This document shows positions 34,526 through 42,102 of a stretch of DNA of 64,000 nucleotides, in pieces (position 1 is the first letter of the stretch; each line of letters opens with the position of its first letter). The stretch is taken from assembly GCF_017939625.1 (NCBI RefSeq), contig NZ_JAGKTC010000001.1, positions 124,413-188,412 on the forward strand. The letters are read 5' to 3'. The DNA comes from Pseudoxanthomonas helianthi (GTDB taxonomy: Bacteria > Pseudomonadota > Gammaproteobacteria > Xanthomonadales > Xanthomonadaceae). The position numbers and the translations under genes are program-made. The notes below the pieces were generated by a model. That model did no database searches. It saw only the letters and a program-made list of their open reading frames with translations, and was not told the origin of the DNA.

Positions 34526-35608
34526 TCAATCCAGCCGCTTGCGGAACCGCAGGATCGCCAGCGTCATCATCGCCGTGGTGAAGGCCAGCAAGGCCAGCAC
34601 GTCCGGCCACAATTCGGCCAGCGAGGCGCCACGCAGGACGATGCCGCGGATCAGGCGCATGAAATGGGTCAGCGGCAGGACTTCGGCGATCCATTGCGCG
34701 AACCGGGGCATGCCGTCGAACGGGAACATGAAACCCGACAGCAGGATCGACGGCAGGAACAGGAAGAACGCCATCTGCATCGACTGGAACTGGGTCTTCG
34801 CCGCCGTCGATACCAGCAGGCCCAGGGTCAGGTTGGCGACGATCAGCAGCATCGATGCGCCATACACATCGAGCAGGCCGCCGCGGATCGGCACCTGGAA
34901 CAGCAGCGAACCCAGCAGCAGCACCACCGTCACCTGGACCAGGCCGACCACGATGTAGGGCAGCACCTTGCCGACCATCAGTTCGCCGCTGGACACCGGC
35001 GTGGTGATCAGCAATTCGAGGTTGCCGCGCTCGCGTTCGCGCACAATCGCCATCGCGGTGAACATCACCATGGTCATGGTCAGGATCACCCCGACCAGGC
35101 CCGGCACCACGTTAATCGCCGAAACGCGCCGCGGGTTGTACAGCGGCAGCACGCTGATCTGGCCTGTCTGCACGCCGCTGCTGCCGTCCAACGGCATCGC
35201 CGCCAGTTGCCGAGCGGTGGCCTGCACCGAGATGTCGCTGCCGTCGACGATCACCTGCATGGCTTCGCGGCGATCGATTCGGCGGCGTTCGAAATCCGGT
35301 GGCACCACCACGCCGACCTTGATCCGCCCTTCGCGCAACAGCGCCTGCAATTCCTGCGGCGTCCGCGCACCGGCGACCGGCCGGATCACGCCGGTGGCGA
35401 ACAGGTCCTGTACCAGCGCACGCGAACCGGCGGTATCGGCCATATCGGCGACCGCCGCCGGCAGGTTGCGCACGTCGGGGTTGATCGCATAGCCGAACAG
35501 CAGCAGCTGCAGGGTCGGAATGCCGATCATCATCGCCACGGTCATGCGGTCGCGCGCCATCTGCCGCACTTCCTTCAGCATCACCGCGAACACCTGCCGC
35601 GCCTTCAT
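34526..35608 (-). CDS. ABC-2 type efflux permease (YhhJ/YbhR-like)
   Basis: A 360-residue permease: one N-terminal helix (MTVAMMIGIPTLQLLLFGYAI), a periplasmic domain of about 130 residues (PDVRNLPAAVADMADTAGSR... DGSDISVQATARQL), then five helices including VVPGLVGVILTMTMVMFTAMAIVRERERGNLELLITTPVSS, the ABC-2 signature. It pairs with the ATPase just upstream, whose stop overlaps its ATG (ATGA). Only one permease gene is present, so the transporter is probably a homodimer, unlike E. coli YbhFSR with two permeases. Confidence 0.9.
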   Translation of the reverse strand: MKARQVFAVMLKEVRQMARDRMTVAMMIGIPTLQLLLFGYAINPDVRNLPAAVADMADTAGSRALVQDLFATGVIRPVAGARTPQELQALLREGRIKVGVVVPPDFERRRIDRREAMQVIVDGSDISVQATARQLAAMPLDGSSGVQTGQISVLPLYNPRRVSAINVVPGLVGVILTMTMVMFTAMAIVRERERGNLELLITTPVSSGELMVGKVLPYIVVGLVQVTVVLLLGSLLFQVPIRGGLLDVYGASMLLIVANLTLGLLVSTAAKTQFQSMQMAFFLFLPSILLSGFMFPFDGMPRFAQWIAEVLPLTHFMRLIRGIVLRGASLAELWPDVLALLAFTTAMMTLAILRFRKRLD

Positions 35609-36597
35609 GCCGCTCGCGCCTCCGCGCTGCCGTGGGTGGCCGAGACGAACACGTCCTCCAGGTTCGGTTCGATCGCCGCGACCTCCGCCTCGATGCCTTG
35701 CGATCGCAGCGCCTCGCCCATGCGTGCAGCGGCATCGCCGTTGCCGGCGCACAGCACGCGCAGTTCATTGCCGATCTGGGCCACGCTGAGCACGCCGGGC
35801 ACGGCATGCAGCAGGGCCTGCGCGCGGCGCGGCTCGCGTGCGCGCACACCGAGCGTGCGCCCGGCCAGCTTCGCGGTCAGCTCGGCCGGCGTGCCATCGG
35901 CGACCAGACGGCCGGTGTCGAGAATGGCGATCCGGTGGCAGCGTTCGGCTTCGTCCATGTAGTGCGTGGAAACCAGGATCGTGGTGTCCGCATCGGCTAG
36001 GTCGAACAGCTTCTCCCAGAAATCGCGCCGCGATTCCGGGTCGACCGCACTGGTCGGCTCGTCAAGGAACAACAGTTCCGGCTTGTGCACGACCGCGCAG
36101 GCCAGCGCGAGGCGCTGCTTCTGTCCGCCGCTCATCGTGCCGGCGAGTTGCTTCTGCCGGTCGGCCAGATCGTAGGCGGCGAGCAGTTCGTCGATGCGCG
36201 CCCGGCGTGCGTCGCGCGGCAACCCCTGCACGGTGGCCATGAACTCGAGGTTCTCGCGCACGGTCAGGTCTTCGTACAGGGCGAACTTCTGGGTCATGTA
36301 ACCGATGCGCTTGCGCAATTCCTCCGCCTGCTCGGGAATGCGCAAACCCAATACCTCGATGTCGCCTTCGCTCGGCGTCAGCAGGCCGCACAGCATGCGG
36401 ATGGTGGTCGATTTGCCTGATCCGTTCGGACCGAGGAAGCCGTACACGCAGGCACGCGACACGCGCAGGTCGACGTGGTCGACGGCGAGCAGTTGGCCGA
36501 AGCGCTTGCTCAGCCCGCTGGCGCGGATGGCGAGGTCGGCCTCCCCTGCGGACGCAGGGGGCGGCTGGGAGGGAGTTGTGGGCTCCGTGCGATTCAC
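35605..36597 (-). CDS. ABC transporter ATP-binding protein of drug-efflux type
   Basis: A 330-residue ATPase with Walker A GPNGSGKST, Q-loop MTQKFALYEDLTV, signature MSGGQKQRLALA, Walker B LLFLDEPTSAVDP and H-loop STHYMDEAE. A C-terminal extension with IEPNLEDVFV matches DrrA/YbhF-type exporters. The start is a GTG at 36597 with AGGAGG upstream. Residues about 8-20 (TPSQPPPASAGEA) are encoded by a REP-like palindrome, so the extreme N-terminus is probably not conserved. It acts with the HlyD and permease proteins. Confidence 0.9.
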   Translation of the reverse strand: MNRTEPTTPSQPPPASAGEADLAIRASGLSKRFGQLLAVDHVDLRVSRACVYGFLGPNGSGKSTTIRMLCGLLTPSEGDIEVLGLRIPEQAEELRKRIGYMTQKFALYEDLTVRENLEFMATVQGLPRDARRARIDELLAAYDLADRQKQLAGTMSGGQKQRLALACAVVHKPELLFLDEPTSAVDPESRRDFWEKLFDLADADTTILVSTHYMDEAERCHRIAILDTGRLVADGTPAELTAKLAGRTLGVRAREPRRAQALLHAVPGVLSVAQIGNELRVLCAGNGDAAARMGEALRSQGIEAEVAAIEPNLEDVFVSATHGSAEARAA

Positions 36598-36637
36598 TTC
36601 ACCCCTCCTCAATCCTCCCCTGCCTTCGCAGGGGAGG
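36540..36637. repeat. Pair of REP-like palindromes overlapping coding ends
   Basis: Two GC-rich palindromes sit in tandem: cccctgc-ggac-gcagggg (36543-36560), inside the 5' end of the ATPase gene, and cctcccctgc-cttc-gcaggggagg (36614-36637), inside the 3' end of the HlyD gene. Related elements recur at 45353-45481. They are read as codons at both gene ends. Confidence 0.75.
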
Positions 36638-37583
36638 AGGAGAATTCGACCCGCACCGGCACGCCGGCCGGCAGGTCCGCGGGCTTGTCCAGCACGATCT
36701 CGGCCAGGTAGCTCAGGCGCTCGGCGTCGTCGCCGGAAAGCGCGTAGTACGGGGTGAACACCGGCTCGCTGCGCACCATGCGCACGTGGCCGGCGTAGGC
36801 GCCTTCGCGGCCATCGACGAAGACCTGCGCCGCCTGTCCCGGCTTCACGTTCGCGCGCATCGGCTCGGGCACGTAGACACGCGCATACGGCGCGTCGCCG
36901 ACCAGCATGATCGCCAACGCGGCGCCGACCGGAGCCTGGTCGCCCAACTTGTACGGCAGGCTGTCGATCCGGCCCGCGCGCGGCGCGATGACGTTGAGTT
37001 TTTCCAGGGTGACGCTCTGCACCGCGGCCTGCGCCTCGGCGGCAGCGGCGGCGGCCTGGCCCTGGGCGATCTGCTCGGCGCGGGTACCGTGCAACAGCTC
37101 GTCCAGCGCGGCCTGTGCGGCGCGCACTTGCCCGTCGGCGCTGCCGGCAGCAGCGCGGGCGCGGTCCACGTCGGATGCGGCGACCAGTTTCTGCCGGCCC
37201 AGCGGCTGCAGGCGCGCGTAATAGGCGCGCGCGTCGCGCGCACTGGCTTGCGCGGCGGCGAGGTTGGCGCGCGCCTGCGCGATCTGCTCGCTGCGCGGCC
37301 CCGCTTTCAGTTCGGCCAACGCCTCGCGGCTCTGCTGCGCCTGCGCACGGGCGGCCGCCAGTTGCGATTCGGTGCGGGTCAGCTCCAGTTGCAGCAGCGG
37401 CGCGCCGGCTGCGACCTGCTGGCCTTCGCGCACGTCGATGCGGACGATCTTCTCGGCCACCGGCGAAGGCAGGGTGATGCGATCCCATTCCAGCGTGCCC
37501 AGCGCCTGCGGCGGCGACTTGTGGCAGGCAGCCAGCGACAGGGCGAACAGCAGCGCGAAGGCGCCGCGCGGTTTCCGGTTCAT
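36609..37583 (-). CDS. HlyD-family membrane fusion lipoprotein
   Basis: A 324-residue periplasmic adaptor. The N-terminus MNRKPRGAFALLFALSLAAC has a lipobox with Cys20. A biotinyl-lipoyl-like half (IVRIDVREGQQVAAGAPLLQLE), a long Ala/Gln-rich coiled-coil hairpin (about 70-200), and the second half (VIAPRAGRIDSLPYKLGDQAPVGAALAIML) follow, as in YbhG/YhiI. The last residues, PAKAGED, are encoded by a REP palindrome. Its ATG overlaps the tetR-type stop (ATGA), and the ATPase start lies 11 bases past its stop. Confidence 0.9.
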   Translation of the reverse strand: MNRKPRGAFALLFALSLAACHKSPPQALGTLEWDRITLPSPVAEKIVRIDVREGQQVAAGAPLLQLELTRTESQLAAARAQAQQSREALAELKAGPRSEQIAQARANLAAAQASARDARAYYARLQPLGRQKLVAASDVDRARAAAGSADGQVRAAQAALDELLHGTRAEQIAQGQAAAAAAEAQAAVQSVTLEKLNVIAPRAGRIDSLPYKLGDQAPVGAALAIMLVGDAPYARVYVPEPMRANVKPGQAAQVFVDGREGAYAGHVRMVRSEPVFTPYYALSGDDAERLSYLAEIVLDKPADLPAGVPVRVEFSSSPAKAGED

Positions 37584-38275
37584 GGTTTCAACTCCAGTCC
37601 GCGGTCGAGCAAGGCCAGGGCATGGCGGCGCACGTCGTCGATGCCGAGATCGTCGGCTGCGAAAACCTGTCGCCAGATCGGCGCGCCGGCCGCGGGGAAC
37701 ATCGTCAGGCCGACCAGCGAAGTCATCAGCAGGCGCGGATCGAGGTCGGGATTGAGCTTGCCCTGCGCCTGCGCGGCGGCGAAACGCCCGGACAGCATCC
37801 GTGCCACGTCGGGCGCGATCCGGGTCAGCAGCAGATCGCGCAGCGCGCCGCCTTCGCACAGCACTTCGCGCACCCACAGCTGCGGCCACCACGGATGCTG
37901 CTTGATCGCCTCGGTCACGCCGCAGATGAAGGCGGCGATGGTATCGGCGAGGTCGTCGCCCGCCGCGGCGAGCCGCGAGCGCACGGTCATGAACGCCGGC
38001 AGCAGGCGCTGCTGGACCAGCGCTTCCTGCAGCTGCGGCTTGTCGCCGAAGTAGTAGTGCAGCAGCGCCGGCGTCACCCCGGCCTCGGCGGCGATGTCGC
38101 GCAGCGAGGTGGCGGCGATGCCCTGGCGGACGAAGCAGGCCAGCGCGGCATCCAGCAGGCGTTCGCGCAGGTCCGGGGAATCGGCCGCAGGGCGACCGGG
38201 AGCGCGCTTTCGGGGCTTGGCAGTACCGGTGGCCGTGGGTTTGCGGCGCGTCGGAGTGGGGGTGGCATCGTTCAT
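37580..38275 (-). CDS. TetR family regulator of the efflux operon (CecR/YbiH-like)
   Basis: A 231-residue repressor with an N-terminal TetR HTH (about 32-80; LRERLLDAALACFVRQGIAATSLRDIAAEAGVTPALLHYYFGDKPQL) and a C-terminal DUF1956-like ligand domain ending ALALLDRGLELKP. It is the first gene of the operon tetR-hlyD-ATPase-permease, comparable to E. coli ybiH-ybhGFSR. An AT-rich palindrome nine bases upstream of its start is the likely autoregulatory operator. A basic N-terminal extension of about 30 residues precedes the HTH. Confidence 0.9.
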   Translation of the reverse strand: MNDATPTPTRRKPTATGTAKPRKRAPGRPAADSPDLRERLLDAALACFVRQGIAATSLRDIAAEAGVTPALLHYYFGDKPQLQEALVQQRLLPAFMTVRSRLAAAGDDLADTIAAFICGVTEAIKQHPWWPQLWVREVLCEGGALRDLLLTRIAPDVARMLSGRFAAAQAQGKLNPDLDPRLLMTSLVGLTMFPAAGAPIWRQVFAADDLGIDDVRRHALALLDRGLELKP

Positions 38276-38283
38276 GCCGCTAT

Positions 38284-38307
38284 ATTTAATTCAATGATTA
38301 ATTAAAT
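38284..38307. promoter_or_regulatory. Candidate TetR-family operator
   Basis: Arms ATTTAATT (38284-38291) and AATTAAAT (38300-38307) are perfect reverse complements with an 8-base spacer (caatgatt). This 24-base AT-only-armed palindrome stands out sharply in the GC-rich sequence and sits 9 bases before the TetR ATG. It overlaps where the -10 box should be, so binding would block transcription of the efflux operon. It may also affect the rightward genes from 38438. Confidence 0.6.
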
Positions 38308-38437
38308 GCAATTGCGAGCCGACGAGCGGTTGCCGGGGCTGGTCGGGACCGCCGGTTTCTCCGCCCCAGGTCCGGCCCGCCTCTGGCCGCGACGGGCCCG
38401 CCGCGCTAACCTGCCCGCCCGGCTCCCACCCCGCTCC

Positions 38438-38761
38438 GTGACCGATACCGATCCGCCGAAACTCTGGGTCTTCGTGCTGCATGCCGCGCCGCTGCCCGAC
38501 AGCCCGGATTTCAGCGAATACGGCGGTGCCTTCGTCACCTGCTACCAGATGCCCGGCCTCGACGACGACCCGGTCCGCCATGCCAGCGACTTCCTGCGCG
38601 CGGCCGGCTGGCAGGTCGTCGCCACCGAAACCACTCCCGCCCTGCTGGCCTGCGAAGATGCGCCCGACGAAGCGCCGTTCGAACAGGCCCTGATCGACGA
38701 CGAGGCCTATGTGTTCCACCAGTGGCGGGTGGAAGACAGCGCCGGCGAAACCAAACATTGA
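38438..38761 (+). CDS. Conserved small hypothetical protein upstream of ybeZ
   Basis: A 107-residue acidic protein that I do not recognise by function. It begins at a GTG (TDTDPPKLWVFVLHAAPLPDS) and contains YGGAFVTCYQMPGLDDDPVRHASDFLRAAGWQVVATE, a regular alpha/beta-looking soluble sequence without signal or membrane segment. Upstream in-frame codons (to an ATG at 38306) look non-coding and overlap the operator, so the GTG is preferred. It ends six bases before the ybeZ ATG and is probably co-transcribed. Confidence 0.65.
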   Translation: MTDTDPPKLWVFVLHAAPLPDSPDFSEYGGAFVTCYQMPGLDDDPVRHASDFLRAAGWQVVATETTPALLACEDAPDEAPFEQALIDDEAYVFHQWRVEDSAGETKH

Positions 38762-38767
38762 ACCGAA

Positions 38768-39763
38768 ATGCCCGCAAACGACATGTCCGCTGAAAAACGC
38801 GAATTCTCCCTGGAACCCGAAAACACCGAGCGCCTGGCCAACCTGGCCGGGCCGTTCGACGCGCACCTGCGCCAGATCGAGCTGAAGCTGGGCGTGGAAA
38901 TCGCCAACCGCGGCAACCTGTTCCGCGTCACCGGCCCGGACAAGGCCGTGGCCGCGACCGAGAAGCTGCTGCGCGCGCTGTACGAGGAAGCCGGCGAAGA
39001 GACCTTCGACAGCCAGGCGATCCACCTGCGCCTGAATTCGGCCAACATCGAACACGTCGCGGAAAGCGGCTACCAGCCGCAGGAAGTGAACATCAAGGTC
39101 AAGCGCGGCACGGTGCGCGGACGCGGCCCGAACCAGGCCAAGTACCTGCACGCCATCGCCACCCACGACATCAACTTCGGCATCGGCCCGGCCGGCACCG
39201 GCAAGACCTTCCTCGCCGTGGCCAGCGCGGTCGAGGCGCTGAACGAATCGCGCGTGCAGCGGCTGGTCCTGGTGCGCCCGGCGGTGGAGGCCGGCGAGAA
39301 GCTCGGCTTCCTGCCCGGCGACCTCAGCCAGAAGGTCGACCCGTACCTGCGCCCGCTGTACGACGCGCTGTACGAGATGTTCGGCGTGGAGAAGGTGGTC
39401 AAGCTGCTGGAGAAGAACGTGATCGAGATCGCGCCGCTGGCCTACATGCGCGGGCGCACGCTGAACGACGCGTTCGTGATCCTCGACGAGGCGCAGAACA
39501 CCACCATCGAGCAGATGAAGATGTTCCTGACCCGCATCGGCTACGGCAGCACCGCGGTGGTCACCGGCGACCTGACCCAGATCGACCTGCCGCGCAACGT
39601 GAAATCCGGGCTGAAGGACGCCCTGGAGGTGCTGCGCGACGTCGATGGCATTTCCTTCACCTTCTTCACCGCCCGCGACGTGGTCCGCCATCCGCTGGTG
39701 GCGAAGATCGTCCGCGCCTACGACGCGCGCGACGGCAAGGATGCGGAAACCGGAGCAGCGTAA
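38768..39763 (+). CDS. ybeZ: PhoH-like ATPase YbeZ
   Basis: A 331-residue cytoplasmic ATPase with an N-terminal KH-like region (about 15-90), Walker A GPAGTGKT (140-147), [35 protein letters not shown], and Walker B-type [11 protein letters not shown]. YbeZ works with the RNase YbeY in ribosome and RNA quality control. The gene is followed after ten bases by ybeY and then corC, the conserved proteobacterial order. Confidence 0.95.
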   Translation: MPANDMSAEKREFSLEPENTERLANLAGPFDAHLRQIELKLGVEIANRGNLFRVTGPDKAVAATEKLLRALYEEAGEETFDSQAIHLRLNSANIEHVAESGYQPQEVNIKVKRGTVRGRGPNQAKYLHAIATHDINFGIGPAGTGKTFLAVASAVEALNESRVQRLVLVRPAVEAGEKLGFLPGDLSQKVDPYLRPLYDALYEMFGVEKVVKLLEKNVIEIAPLAYMRGRTLNDAFVILDEAQNTTIEQMKMFLTRIGYGSTAVVTGDLTQIDLPRNVKSGLKDALEVLRDVDGISFTFFTARDVVRHPLVAKIVRAYDARDGKDAETGAA

Positions 39764-39773
39764 ACTCGACGCC

Positions 39774-40265
39774 ATGACCCAAGGCCCCGTCCGTCTCGAA
39801 GTCGCCGTCAACTACGCCCTGCCCCGCGCCGGGCTGCCGTCGGCGGTCAGTTTCCGCAAGTGGGTGGCCGCCGCGCTGAAGGGCCGCATCCGCGAGGCCG
39901 ACCTCGCCATCCGCATCGTCGACGCGAAGGAAGGCCGCGCGCTGAACCGCCATTACCGCGGCAAGGACTACGCCACCAACGTGCTCAGCTTCCCGGCCGA
40001 CGTGGCCGAGGGCGTCAAGCTGCCGAAAGGCGTGAAGATGCCGCTGCTCGGCGACCTGGTGATCTGCGCCCCGGTGGTCGCGCGCGAGGCGAAGGAACAG
40101 AAGAAGCCGCTGGCCGCGCACTACGCGCACCTGACCGTGCACGGCGCGCTGCACCTGCTCGGCTGGGACCACGAGGACGACAGGGAAGCCGAGGCGATGG
40201 AGCAGCTCGAACGCGAGATCCTTGCCGAGCTCGGCATCGCGGATCCGTACGCGGACGACGAGTGA
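39774..40265 (+). CDS. ybeY: Endoribonuclease YbeY
   Basis: A 163-residue zinc-dependent RNase with the motif [11 protein letters not shown] (His123, His127, His133) and the upstream [17 protein letters not shown] block. It takes part in 16S rRNA 3' processing and ribosome quality control. It has a Lys-rich insert ([15 protein letters not shown]). It lies between ybeZ and, after a REP element and an unrelated exported gene, corC. Confidence 0.95.
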   Translation: MTQGPVRLEVAVNYALPRAGLPSAVSFRKWVAAALKGRIREADLAIRIVDAKEGRALNRHYRGKDYATNVLSFPADVAEGVKLPKGVKMPLLGDLVICAPVVAREAKEQKKPLAAHYAHLTVHGALHLLGWDHEDDREAEAMEQLEREILAELGIADPYADDE

Positions 40266-40306
40266 CGCCTTTCCTCCAACTCGCTCCTGCTTTTGCTCGT
40301 CATGAC

Positions 40307-40422
40307 CCGACGTTCGTCGGTTGGAAGCCCCGCGAAGGCGGGAATCCGGTGTCGTTGCTGTTCGGAACGACCGTAGGATCACGAGCGAAAGTCGCTGGAT
40401 TCCCGCCATCGCGGGAATGACG
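40307..40422. repeat. REP-like element with nearby 14-nt palindrome
   Basis: The palindrome ccgacgttcgtcgg (40307-40320) is followed by an imperfect inverted pair, cgcgaaggcgggaatcc (40331-40347) and ggattcccgccatcgcggg (40397-40415), continuing gaatgacg. The second part is the same family as the 28-nt repeat at 41994-42093. The first palindrome also occurs inside the sodB-purK terminator. Confidence 0.7.
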
Positions 40423-40456
40423 ATATCGACAGTCGACATACTTCGAACCCGGAAAC

Positions 40457-41041
40457 ATGGCCCGCCATTACCTGCTAACGCTTTCGCTGCTCGCCTGCGC
40501 GACGAATGCCTGCGCCGAAGACACGCCCAAGCCCATCGACCTCCCCGCGCTGATCGAATGCCGCGCAAGCCACGCCGACTTCGTCGCGCTGGGCCCGCTG
40601 CTGGAAGAGCCGCTGAAGGCCGTCGCCGCCGGCTGGCAACCGCTGCCGCAGGCGAACATGTTCATGAGCGAATTCCGCCTGCTGCGCCCAATTCGCGTGT
40701 TCGGCCGCGACGCCGACCGCATCGCCTTCACCGGCACCGGCGTCGTCGCCGTGCTCGACCTGGCCGATCCGCGCCCGCTGGCCAAGGAATTGGACCTGGA
40801 TACCGCCTACGACGCGCCGGAGAAGTTCATGGCCGGCAAGGAAGTGCGCAGCGACGATGCCACCCGCGCCGACGGCAAGGCCATCATCGATTCGGCGGTG
40901 ATCAGCGTATCCAACGTCGGTTCGCATCCCGGCAAGACCCTGGCCGGCTGCAGCTACAGCCAGGAATTGCTCGAGGAACCGGAAACGCCCGCCGCACCGG
41001 CCGGAGAAGCCGCGCCGGCACCGGCGCAAAAGGCCGGTTGA
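40457..41041 (+). CDS. Exported protein of unknown function
   Basis: A 194-residue protein I cannot assign. A signal peptide (HYLLTLSLLACATNACA) is followed by EDTPKPIDLPALIECRASHADFVALGPLL, a mixed alpha/beta domain to about residue 170 with two conserved-looking Cys (ECRAS, AGCSYSQ), and an Ala/Pro-rich tail. The Cys in LLACATNA could suggest a lipobox, but a standard cleavage at NACA/ED fits better. It separates ybeY from corC, which are normally adjacent, and is bordered by REP elements. Confidence 0.65.
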   Translation: MARHYLLTLSLLACATNACAEDTPKPIDLPALIECRASHADFVALGPLLEEPLKAVAAGWQPLPQANMFMSEFRLLRPIRVFGRDADRIAFTGTGVVAVLDLADPRPLAKELDLDTAYDAPEKFMAGKEVRSDDATRADGKAIIDSAVISVSNVGSHPGKTLAGCSYSQELLEEPETPAAPAGEAAPAPAQKAG

Positions 41042-41106
41042 GCGAAACCGTCGCCGCGTCCTGCTAGACTCCCCCCGTCGCCCGCCACACGGGCGCTCCC
41101 TCGCAC

Positions 41107-41982
41107 ATGATGTCCGAAGACGACAGTAGCCTCTCCGCGCCCGAGGCGGAGAAACCCGAGAAACGACGCAGCTGGCTGGAACGCCTGAGTTCCGCATTCT
41201 CCGGCGAACCCTCCTCGCGCGGCGACGTGGTCGCGCTGCTGCGCGATGCGCAGAGCGACGGCGTGATCGCCTCCGACACCCTGCGCATGATGGAAGGCGC
41301 GCTGGGCATCGCCGACCTGACCGTGGGCGACGTGATGATCCCGCGCGCACAGATGGTCTCGCTGTCGGTGGACGCGAAGTTCCTCGACCTGATGCACCAG
41401 GTGGTCGAATCCGGCCACTCGCGTTTCCCGGTGCACGGCGACGACAAGGACGAGATCCTCGGCGTGCTGCTGGCCAAGGACCTGCTGCGCGGCGTGGTCG
41501 CCGACAATGGCCCGGGCAGCATCCGCGAACTGCTGCGCCCGGCGGTGCTCATCCCGGAGTCGAAGAAGCTCAACGTGCTGCTGAAGGAATTCCGCCTTTC
41601 GCGCAACCACATGGCGATCGTGGTCGACGAATACGGCGGCGTGGCCGGACTGGTCACCATCGAGGACGTGCTGGAGCAGATCGTCGGCGAGATCGACGAC
41701 GAGCACGACGAGGCCGAGGACGGATCGGCGCTGATCGCGGTGCAGGCCGACGGCCAGTTCGTGGTCGACGCACTGACGCCGATCGCCGACTTCAACGAAC
41801 GCTTCGGCGCGGAATTCCCCGACGACGAGTACGACACCATCGGCGGCCTGGTCACCGCGGAAATCGGCCACCTTCCGGAAGCCGGCGAGGAACTGACCTT
41901 GGGCCGTTTCACCTTCCGGGTCAGCAAGGCGGATGCGCGACGGGTGCATGCGTTCCATGTCACCGTATCGGCGGATAGTTGA
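41107..41982 (+). CDS. corC: CorC/YbeX family CBS-domain protein
   Basis: A 291-residue protein with an Arg/Glu-rich N-terminus (WLERLSSAFSGEPSSRGDVVALLRDAQSDGVI), two CBS domains (about 70-190; VMIPRAQMVSLSV, SGHSRFPVHGDDKDEILGVLLAKDLL, HMAIVVDEYGGVAGLVTIEDVLEQIVGEI) and a C-terminal transporter-associated domain (about 205-285). It lacks the DUF21 membrane domain, as in YbeX, which is linked to Mg/Co efflux and ribosome maturation. Two adjacent ATGs at 41107 and 41110 are possible starts. In enterics the next gene is lnt; here it is not. Confidence 0.93.
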   Translation: MMSEDDSSLSAPEAEKPEKRRSWLERLSSAFSGEPSSRGDVVALLRDAQSDGVIASDTLRMMEGALGIADLTVGDVMIPRAQMVSLSVDAKFLDLMHQVVESGHSRFPVHGDDKDEILGVLLAKDLLRGVVADNGPGSIRELLRPAVLIPESKKLNVLLKEFRLSRNHMAIVVDEYGGVAGLVTIEDVLEQIVGEIDDEHDEAEDGSALIAVQADGQFVVDALTPIADFNERFGAEFPDDEYDTIGGLVTAEIGHLPEAGEELTLGRFTFRVSKADARRVHAFHVTVSADS

Positions 41983-41993
41983 AATTTCGAAGT

Positions 41994-42093
41994 CGTCATT
42001 CCCGCGAAGGCGGGAATCCAGCGACTTCCGCCTGATGGCGTGACCTACTCATAGAGCTAAAGACACTGGATTCCCGCCTTCGCGGGAATGACG
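41994..42093. repeat. REP-like 28-nt perfect inverted repeat
   Basis: Positions 41994-42021 (beginning cgtcattcccgcgaaggcg) and 42066-42093 are exact reverse complements around a 44-base spacer. Each arm is itself a hairpin (ttcccgc/gcgggaa). It lies between corC and the DUF4105 gene, and its right arm overlaps the first possible start codon of the latter. It could stabilise or terminate the corC message. Confidence 0.85.
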
Positions 42094-42102
42094 AGCAAGA
42101 GC

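Noticed and set aside
40307-42093. CRISPR array from repeated palindromes near 40-42 kb
   Set aside because: The repeats are inverted pairs with hairpin arms, not direct repeats with uniform spacers, and there are no cas genes.
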